36,687 nucleotides of DNA from Frankia nepalensis (GTDB taxonomy: Bacteria > Actinomycetota > Actinomycetes > Frankiales > Frankiaceae), in contig NZ_JADWYU010000191.1 in NCBI RefSeq assembly GCF_016786325.1, positions 1 to 36,687 on the forward strand, given 5' to 3'. This document shows, in pieces, positions 24,057-30,009 of this stretch. Numbering within the stretch: the first letter of the stretch is position 1; the number at the start of each line of letters is the position of its first letter. A program made the translations under genes and the position numbers. The notes under the pieces were generated by a model, which had not been told where the DNA came from, did not search any database, and saw only the letters and a list, made by a program, of their open reading frames with translations.

Positions 24057-24072
24057 TTGACATCGGCGTCAG
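24057..24072. promoter_or_regulatory. Palindromic operator candidate, site E
   Basis: TTGACATCGGCGTCAG matches 14 of 16 positions of the consensus TTGACRTCGAYGTCAA and has the same ATAT flank as site C. It lies 21 bp upstream of the proposed TTG start of the DUF35 gene, a repressor-compatible position, and 275 bp upstream of the second TetR gene. Confidence 0.68.
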
Positions 24073-24124
24073 TGTACGAAGGGGGCGTCCCGCCCACCAC
24101 CGTTGTGACGGCCGTCGTCGTGAT

Positions 24125-24153
24125 CAGACGCGTGATCCGGCAGACGCGTGATC
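24125..24153 (+). repeat. Tandem direct repeat upstream of the second TetR gene
   Basis: CAGACGCGTGATC occurs at 24125-24137 and again at 24141-24153, a 16-bp period. A GATCA precedes and follows the pair. Further right, nested inverted segments (GCCGGCGA 24161-24168 with TCGCCGGC 24228-24235, and ATCTCCGG with CCGGAGAT inside) could fold in the 5-prime leader of the TetR gene. Function unknown; a regulator site is plausible. Confidence 0.45.
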
Positions 24154-24346
24154 AGACCCAGCCGGCGAGATGCCGAGCATGCCTGCTCCCCCATCTCCGG
24201 CTGGGCTGCCACGGATGCTCCGGAGATCGCCGGCGCCATACGCGGGGTAGGAAAGGACCCGCGACCCCCCGCGGGGCCGTGGGGGTGAGAGGCTCGGAGA
24301 ACCGCTCACGGCGGGGCAGGGCGGGCCCGGCAGACAGGGGATCTTT

Positions 24347-24982
24347 GTGTCGACCACTGGTGCGCCGCTCGGCCGGCCGGTGGGCGCGAGGGGCGAGGAC
24401 ACGCGGCGGCGCATCATCGCCGCCACGATGCGCTGCGTGGCTGAGGTCGGTTACGCGCGGGCCACCATCCGCGAGATCGCCCGGGTGGCCCAGATGACCA
24501 GCGGCAGCCTCTACCACTACTTCCCCAACAAGTCCGAGCTGGTCGGCGCCGCGTTCCGCGAGCTGGCCGACGTCGTGGTGCCCCGGTTCGCGTCCGCCGT
24601 CGAGAAGGCCGACGGCGTCCTGGACAAGCTGACGGCCGTGTTCGACGAGGGCGACCGGATCAAGACCGACTACCCGTTCGCGGTGGCGTTCGACCGCGCG
24701 ATCCGGGTGGAGAGCCCGACGCACCTGCACCTGGCCGAGGACAGCGACACGATCTTCGCCGCGCTGCGCTCGGTGGTCGTCGACATCGTCGAGCAGGCGC
24801 ACCGGCAGGGGGCGCTGGGCGCCCACGTCGGCGTCGAGAGCGCCGCGAACGCCATCTACGCCCTGATGCTGGGGATGTACGACCACGCCGTCACGGCGTC
24901 CCCGGAGGACTACCACGCCACCGTGGGCGCCCTGAAGCTGCTCATCCGCGGCTCACTGTTCGACTACGCCAGGCTGTCGTAG
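24347..24982 (+). CDS. TetR/AcrR-family transcriptional regulator
   Basis: A 211-residue TetR repressor. The DNA-binding domain spans about residues 18-65: DTRRRIIAATMRCVAEVGY, ATIREIARVAQMTSGSLYHY (helix-turn-helix) and FPNKSELVGAAFRELAD. The C-terminal helical domain is typical in length but its ligand is not recognisable. The start is GTG 24347 with GGGGA about 7 bases upstream. It reads in the same direction as the Rieske oxygenase 289 bp downstream, and a perfect 16-bp palindrome lies between, so it may regulate that gene (inference). It shares little sequence with the other TetR beyond the domain. Confidence 0.87.
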   Translation: MSTTGAPLGRPVGARGEDTRRRIIAATMRCVAEVGYARATIREIARVAQMTSGSLYHYFPNKSELVGAAFRELADVVVPRFASAVEKADGVLDKLTAVFDEGDRIKTDYPFAVAFDRAIRVESPTHLHLAEDSDTIFAALRSVVVDIVEQAHRQGALGAHVGVESAANAIYALMLGMYDHAVTASPEDYHATVGALKLLIRGSLFDYARLS

Positions 24983-25049
24983 CCCGCGGCCAGGAGCCAA
25001 GGCGACGTCCCCTTGACGGGAACCTGGCGCGCCACGCATCATGCAAACC

Positions 25050-25065
25050 AATCAATCGATTGATT
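25050..25065. promoter_or_regulatory. Perfect 16-bp palindrome, operator candidate for the Rieske gene
   Basis: AATCAATCGATTGATT is a perfect palindrome in an AT-rich island of otherwise GC-rich DNA, 68 bp after the TetR stop and 206 bp upstream of the Rieske oxygenase. It is unlike the other operator candidates in the window and is a good site for the adjacent TetR protein. The 288-bp gap contains no gene. Confidence 0.65.
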
Positions 25066-25270
25066 AATCGGGTGGCACACCGGCGGGTGCGCGGTCGAGG
25101 CGACCGACGGCCACCGGCCGGGAGCCGCTCGCACGGTGGCCGGCACCGCCCTGCCCTGGGGCGCCGCCAGGCGGAGCGCGCGACGAGACGAGCGCCCCAC
25201 CGCCCGACGACTCCCATCCGTACGCACACGCCTGCTCGCTGGCCGTCGCCACCTACTGGAGGGCTGAACC

Positions 25271-26650
25271 ATGACGACGATCGACGCATTACGACCGGCA
25301 AAGCCCGGAGAATGGATCAACAACAAGGAGCTGGGCTACTCGGGCGTCGATTTCGACGGCTCCGCGTTCGGCTGGGAGATCCCCACCGACCGGTACACGT
25401 CCGTCGATTTCCAGGAGCGCGAGCGGAAGCTGGTCTGGGACAAGAGCTGGCAGATCGTCGGCCGGGTCGACGAGCTTCCGAAGGCCGGGGACTGGAAGAC
25501 CTACCAGCTGTTCGACCAGGCCTTCATCATCGTCCGCGGGCGTGACGGCGTCATCCGCGGCTTCGTGAACGCCTGCCGTCACCGGGGAAACCTGCTGTGC
25601 GCCGAGCGAAAGGGCAACGCACGGCAGTTCCTCTGCCAGTACCACCTGTGGTCGTACGACCTGGAGGGAAACTGCCGGGGCATCCTGCGGGAGGACAACT
25701 CCCAGGTCGACAGGGCGGGCGTGGGGCTGCTCCCCGTGCCGGTCGACACCTTCGGCGGCTTCATCTTCCTCACCCCGGACCCGGGCGCCGCGCCGCTCGC
25801 GGACTACCTGGGACCGGAGGCGAGGGAGCTGCTCGCGCCCTACCAGCTGGAGCGGTTCGTCACCGTGATGGACGTCGAGGAGGCGCTGGAATGCAACTGG
25901 AAGGTCGTCATGGACGCCTTCCAGGAGGGCTACCACGTCTGGGGTGTCCACCCGCAACTGCTCAGCGCGATCGGCCTCGACCCGACGAAGAGCCGCCACC
26001 GATTCCTCGGTGAGCACAGCGTGTCCAGCTCCCCGTTCGACGTGCCCCTGCGGGAGGGTTTCGGCCCCGAGGAGCACGTCGCGGGCATCCGCAAGCTCCC
26101 CGAGACCTTTCCCGCCGTACCGCTGATGCTGCCCCGGTTCGAGGAACTCGTCGCCACCTATCGCGGCGCGGACGGGACGCTGACCTTCCCGGAGGGCGTC
26201 ACCGCCCGCACGCTGCTACAGGAGGCCACCCGCGACACGCTGGCCGGGATGGGCCTGGACGTCAGCGGGCTGACGCTGGACCAGATGACCGACAACCACG
26301 GCTGGCTGCTGTTCCCGAACTTCTTCATGACGATCCGCGCCGGCGAGTGCCACACGGTGATGGCCCGGCCGCACCCGTCCGGTGACCCGAACAGGTGTGT
26401 CTGGCGCGTCGCCAGCTACATGTACCTGCCGGCCGAACTCGCCGAGGTGGCCAAGGTGGAGCTGACCGAGGTCACCGAGCCCGGCAGCCACACCTACTTC
26501 GAGGCCCTGCAGCAGGACTACCAGCAGATGCAGCGCCAGCAGAACGGCCTGCGCAACAACCGGCTGAAGCACCTGGCCCTGTCCCGCGAGGAAATCGTCG
26601 TGGCGAATTTCCATCGCGTTCTCGACCGGCGGCTCGGGGCCGGCGGCTAG
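25271..26650 (+). CDS. Rieske non-haem iron oxygenase, alpha subunit
   Basis: A 459-residue aromatic-ring-hydroxylating oxygenase alpha subunit. The Rieske [2Fe-2S] ligands are Cys102, His104, Cys122 and His125 (CRHRGN and CQYHLW). The mononuclear iron site has EGYHVWGVHP with His222 and His227, preceded by the conserved Asp/Gln region (MDAFQEGY); a third acidic ligand should lie near TDNHGWLLFPNFF. The enzyme activates O2 to hydroxylate a ring or demethylate a substrate and needs electrons from a ferredoxin/reductase. No beta subunit or electron-transfer gene is adjacent, so it resembles the alpha-only type. ATG 25271 has GGAGGG 8 bases upstream. Followed by a palindromic terminator overlapping its stop. 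Confidence 0.92.
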   Translation: MTTIDALRPAKPGEWINNKELGYSGVDFDGSAFGWEIPTDRYTSVDFQERERKLVWDKSWQIVGRVDELPKAGDWKTYQLFDQAFIIVRGRDGVIRGFVNACRHRGNLLCAERKGNARQFLCQYHLWSYDLEGNCRGILREDNSQVDRAGVGLLPVPVDTFGGFIFLTPDPGAAPLADYLGPEARELLAPYQLERFVTVMDVEEALECNWKVVMDAFQEGYHVWGVHPQLLSAIGLDPTKSRHRFLGEHSVSSSPFDVPLREGFGPEEHVAGIRKLPETFPAVPLMLPRFEELVATYRGADGTLTFPEGVTARTLLQEATRDTLAGMGLDVSGLTLDQMTDNHGWLLFPNFFMTIRAGECHTVMARPHPSGDPNRCVWRVASYMYLPAELAEVAKVELTEVTEPGSHTYFEALQQDYQQMQRQQNGLRNNRLKHLALSREEIVVANFHRVLDRRLGAGG

Positions 26651-26660
26651 CCGCCGGCCC
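26637..26660. terminator. 24-bp perfect palindrome over the Rieske stop codon
   Basis: The 24 bases centred at 26648/26649 are a perfect palindrome (half: GGGCCGGCGGCT), with the TAG stop at its centre. It would form a very stable hairpin at the end of the Rieske mRNA. Just to the right, CCGCTGGCCCTGG is repeated in tandem. It could also serve the convergent acyl-CoA ligase gene ending at 26746. Confidence 0.6.
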
Positions 26661-26745
26661 TTGGCTCCAGCCGCTGGCCCTGGCCGCTGGCCCTGGCCGG
26701 GGATCGTCCGGCGGCCCGCCCGGCCGCTCTCGTCGCCGCCCGCGC

Positions 26746-28317
26746 TCAGCCCCCGCGGGCGGCGACCAGGGCACCTCGGTTGATCTTGGTGGCCTCGCTG
26801 CGCGGGATCCGGTCGAGGAACTCGACGGTCTTGGGGACCTTGTACGCCGCCAGCCGGTTCTTCGCGTAGGCGATGACCTCGGCGGGCGTCGGCGGGTTGG
26901 CGTGGTCGGCCGGCTCGACGAGGGCGTGCACCCGCCGGCCCCACTCCTCGTCGCGCAGGCCGATGACGACGACGTCGGCGATGCCCGGATGGTCGATGAG
27001 CGCGGCCTCGACCTCGGCGGGGAACACGTTCGCGCCGCCAGTGATGATCATGTCAATGCGCCGGTCGGCGAGGTACAGGTAGCCGTCCGCGTCGACGTGG
27101 CCCATGTCGCCGGCGGTGATGAAGCCGTCCTCGGTGGCCCGCAGCCGGGGCGCCGTGCCCAGGTAGCGGTAGCCGCCCATATGGCCGCAGCGCAGGTAGA
27201 CGTCGCCGATCTGCCCGGTGGGAAGCTCCTGTCCCGCCGGGTCGAGAACGCGGATCTCGGTGCCGCGGATGCCGCGCCCGACGCTGCCCTGGTGGCCCAT
27301 CCACTCGTCGCCGGTCAGCGCCGTCCAGCCGAGGCCCTCGGTCATCCCGTAGATCATGAAGATCTTCTCGGGGCCGATCAGCTTCGCCCACCGGTGCACC
27401 AGCGACGGCGGCATCGGCGCCGCCCCCTGCATGATCCACTCAAGGCTCGCGAAGTCGCGCTCGTCGACGCCGGGAAGGTCGGCGATGCGCTGCAGCATCG
27501 TCGGAGCGCCCGTGAAGTGCGTGATCCGATGCCGCTCGACCGCGTCCACCGCGCGGGCGGCGTCGAACTTCGCCAGCACGACCAGCTGGTCGCCGGCGAG
27601 CAGGTTGTAGAGCGTCGTGAACCCGTTGGCGTGGTACATCGGCGCCAGCACCAGGATGACCTGCGGCTGGGTCACCTTCCCCCAGCCGGCGAACATCGGG
27701 GTGGCCATCCGGTAGTCGTAGAGGGCGGGCCGCTCGGCGACGATCACCTTCGGCAGGCCCGTCGAGCCGCTGCTGCAGATGCCCTGCAGGTGCGGCGCCG
27801 TCACGTCCGGCAGGTCGGGCGTCTCGCCCGCGGCGGTGGCGTCGATCCAGGGCAGGTCGGCGGCGCTCAGGTGGACCTTGGGCCCGATGACCTCCAGCAC
27901 CCGGGCCAGCTCCCAGTCGGGCACGTCCCAGCGCACCGGGACCGGCACCGCGCCCAGCTTCCAGGCCGCGAACGCGGCGAACACGAACTGCGGCGAGTTG
28001 CGCAGCCCGAGGCCGACCCGGTCCCCCACTCCCACGCCCCGGGCCGCGAGGGCCCCGGCCAGCTGGCTGGAGCGCCGGTCGATCTCGGCCCAGCCGTGCG
28101 CCGACTCGGTCCCGTCGAGATCGATGTGCCGCAGCGCCACGTGGTCCGGCCGTTCGGCGCCGAGCAGGCGGACGCGGGCGCCGATGCTGACGGGGGTCAC
28201 CTCGGCGCCCGCGGCCGCGGTGTCCGCGACGCCCCGCGAGGCCTCGTCCGTCGACGAGGCCCTGTCCGTCAGCGAGGCCTTGTCCGTCAGTGAGGGCTTG
28301 TCTGGGGTCTGCTCCAC
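26746..28317 (-). CDS. AMP-dependent acyl-CoA ligase (FadD-like)
   Basis: A 523-residue ANL-superfamily ligase. The order is P-loop GICSSGSTGLPKVIV (about residues 178-192), YGMTEGLGW, the hinge YLYLADRRIDMIITGG and the C-terminal PRSEATKINRGAL with the catalytic Lys. It adenylates a carboxylic acid with ATP and transfers it to CoA, and so feeds the degradation enzymes here. The start is GTG 28317, well supported by GGAGGG 7 bases upstream, so a 6-residue repeat (TDKASL, TDRASS, TDEASR) at residues about 11-28 is translated; it lies outside the catalytic fold. It diverges from the CoA-transferase operon across a 477-bp gap. Confidence 0.92.
   Translation of the reverse strand: MEQTPDKPSLTDKASLTDRASSTDEASRGVADTAAAGAEVTPVSIGARVRLLGAERPDHVALRHIDLDGTESAHGWAEIDRRSSQLAGALAARGVGVGDRVGLGLRNSPQFVFAAFAAWKLGAVPVPVRWDVPDWELARVLEVIGPKVHLSAADLPWIDATAAGETPDLPDVTAPHLQGICSSGSTGLPKVIVAERPALYDYRMATPMFAGWGKVTQPQVILVLAPMYHANGFTTLYNLLAGDQLVVLAKFDAARAVDAVERHRITHFTGAPTMLQRIADLPGVDERDFASLEWIMQGAAPMPPSLVHRWAKLIGPEKIFMIYGMTEGLGWTALTGDEWMGHQGSVGRGIRGTEIRVLDPAGQELPTGQIGDVYLRCGHMGGYRYLGTAPRLRATEDGFITAGDMGHVDADGYLYLADRRIDMIITGGANVFPAEVEAALIDHPGIADVVVIGLRDEEWGRRVHALVEPADHANPPTPAEVIAYAKNRLAAYKVPKTVEFLDRIPRSEATKINRGALVAARGG
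28238..28309 (-). repeat. 18-bp tandem repeat in the ligase N-terminus
   Basis: Three near-identical 18-bp units (28238-28255, 28256-28273, 28274-28291; pattern GAGGCC-TGTCCGTCAGC with a few changes) and a diverged fourth (28292-28309) encode the hexapeptide repeats at the ligase N-terminus. The in-frame period suggests copy-number variation by slippage. Similar imperfect 18-bp units occur at the LivG N-terminus. Confidence 0.8.
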
Positions 28318-28413
28318 GCCACTTCCCTCCAGCGACCTCGGGCGGGACGTGACGCGACAGGCACGAGCGGTGCCTCGCGTCGCGTCCTCTATGACTTGCG
28401 TCGCACCCTCTAT

Positions 28414-28427
28414 GAAGTGAATGCTTC
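28414..28427. promoter_or_regulatory. Operator-like inverted repeat near the ligase gene
   Basis: GAAGTGAATGCTTC has GAAG/CTTC ends and shares the 9-mer AAGTGAATG with the reverse complement of the larger inverted repeat at 28632-28653. It lies 97 bp upstream of the ligase GTG. The pair would place one site near each divergent gene. Confidence 0.5.
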
Positions 28428-28631
28428 CAAGGTCAGCGCGACCCGGTCAACCGATTGCCCGCCGACCTCGCCGCCCCGCCAGCACGGCTCGCCCCACCGA
28501 CGCTGCCCGCCGCGGCGGCGCGGCGGCTCCCGGCGGCGCGTCCGCGGCCGGCTCCTCACCCGGTGGCACCGCCGGCTCCCGGCCTGGCACGTTACGTGCC
28601 CAGGCCGCGGCCGGCGGAAGTCACCAGAGCT

Positions 28632-28653
28632 AATAAACGAACATTCACTTATT
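28632..28653. promoter_or_regulatory. 22-bp AT-rich imperfect palindrome in the divergent promoter
   Basis: Arms AATAAACGAAC and ATTCACTTATT are inverted with three mismatches, in an AT-rich island 142 bp upstream of the CoA-transferase gene. The form (AATAA outer, GAAC/ATTC inner) is typical of TetR-type operators of fatty-acid genes. Except for this and the 28414 site, the 477-bp gap (28318-28794) is GC-rich and shows no gene. Confidence 0.55.
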
Positions 28654-28794
28654 GCTAGGCTCGCCGAACGGGCGACGACGGCCGTGACCTCGGTTCTCTT
28701 GCCCGCGGGCGGGTCGGGTCGCGTCAATGAGACGGCGAGGTCGAATCGGCCGGGGCCAGGTGGCCGGGGGCCGACACCAGGTTGGAGGAACCGA

Positions 28795-30009
28795 ATGACC
28801 GCCGTGATGCAGGGCGTCCGCGTCCTGGAGGTGGCCGAGCATACGTTCGTGCCCGCCGCGTCGGCGCTGCTGGCCGACTGGGGCGCCGACGTCATCAAGA
28901 TCGAGCACGTCGAGCGCGGCGACGCGATGCGGGGCCTGGCGTCCTCGGGGACGGTGCCCGTGACTGGCGGAGTCAACGTGCTGTTCGAGCATTCGAACCG
29001 CGGCAAGCGCAGTCTGGCGCTCGACCTCACCACCGCCGACGGGTTAGAGCTTCTCTACCGGCTCACCAAGACCGCGGACGTCTTCCTGACGAACAAGCTG
29101 CCCAGCGTCCGCGAGAAGCTGAAGATCACCGTGGACGACATCCGCGCCCACAACCCAAAGATCATCTATGTGCGCGGCACCGGCCAGGGCGAGCGCGGCC
29201 CGGAGGCCGACCGCGGCTCCTACGACTTCCTCGCGTTCTGGTCCCGGGCCGCGATGGCGCACACCGTCAGCCGGCCGGAGTACGGCCACGTGGTCGGCCC
29301 GCCGGCGCCCGGCTACGGCGACTCGATCGGCGCGATGACGATCGCCGGCGGGATCATGGGCGCGCTGTTCCACCGGGAGCGGACCGGCGAGACGCCCGTC
29401 GTCGACGTGTCGCTGTTCGGCACCGGGCTGTGGGCGGTCGGCCAGGCCCTGTCACTGTCGCTGCAGATGGGCGTCCCGATGGAGCCCGCGCCGCTGGAGC
29501 GGCTCAACCCGCTCGTGCAGAACTACCTGACCAAGGACGGCCGCTGGCTCGCGTTCTCCTGCCTGCAGGCCGGCAAGTACTGGCCGCTGCTGGCGGCGAC
29601 CCTCGAGCGGCCCGACCTGGCGAGCGACCCGCGCTTCGCCGACCACAACACCCTGATGGCGCACAGCGCCGAGGCGGCCGCGGTCCTGCGCGAGATCTTC
29701 GCCTCCGCGCCGCTGGCCGAGTGGCGGGAGCGGCTCGCCGGCTTCAGCGGCCAGTGGACGGTGGTCCAGCACACGCTGGACGCCGCCGCCGACCCGCAGG
29801 CCGTCGCCAACGGCTACGTCCAGGAGTGCGAGACCGCCGCCGGCGTCGCCTTCAGGCTCGCCGCGTCCCCGGTCCAGTTCGACGACGCGCCGTCGACGCC
29901 CACGCGCGGCCCGGAGTTCAACGAGCACGGCGACGACATCCTCGCCACCGAGCTCGGCCTCGACTGGGACACCATCATGGACCTCAAGGTCCGCGGGGTC
30001 GTGGCGTGA
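28795..30009 (+). CDS. CaiB/BaiF-type CoA-transferase (class III)
   Basis: A 404-residue class III CoA-transferase of normal length. It begins GVRVLEVAEHTFVPAASALLADWGADVIKIE, has the NRGKRSLALDL segment, and the catalytic aspartate is Asp176 in GYGDSIGAMTIAGG, followed by MGALFHRERTGE. It moves CoA between carboxylic acids through an aspartyl-CoA anhydride/thioester, activating an acid without ATP. ATG 28795 has GGAGGA 6 bases upstream; the longer upstream frame lacks any domain. The stop overlaps the GTG of the next gene by 4 bases, so the two are cotranslated. Divergent from the acyl-CoA ligase. Confidence 0.92.
   Translation: MTAVMQGVRVLEVAEHTFVPAASALLADWGADVIKIEHVERGDAMRGLASSGTVPVTGGVNVLFEHSNRGKRSLALDLTTADGLELLYRLTKTADVFLTNKLPSVREKLKITVDDIRAHNPKIIYVRGTGQGERGPEADRGSYDFLAFWSRAAMAHTVSRPEYGHVVGPPAPGYGDSIGAMTIAGGIMGALFHRERTGETPVVDVSLFGTGLWAVGQALSLSLQMGVPMEPAPLERLNPLVQNYLTKDGRWLAFSCLQAGKYWPLLAATLERPDLASDPRFADHNTLMAHSAEAAAVLREIFASAPLAEWRERLAGFSGQWTVVQHTLDAAADPQAVANGYVQECETAAGVAFRLAASPVQFDDAPSTPTRGPEFNEHGDDILATELGLDWDTIMDLKVRGVVA

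Noticed and set aside
24037-24063. ATG 24063 as start of the DUF35 gene
   Set aside because: It overlaps operator candidate E and places a strong Shine-Dalgarno sequence inside the gene; TTG 24036 fits better, although ATG 24063 cannot be excluded.
9158-24072. Assigning the shared palindromes to KstR or KstR2
   Set aside because: The sequences do not match TnnAACnnGTTnnA or the CAAG-CTTG type pattern known for those repressors.
26660-26745. Tandem GGCCCTGGCCGCT-like repeats after the Rieske gene
   Set aside because: Short GC-rich low-complexity sequence next to a terminator; no further structure or function could be supported.
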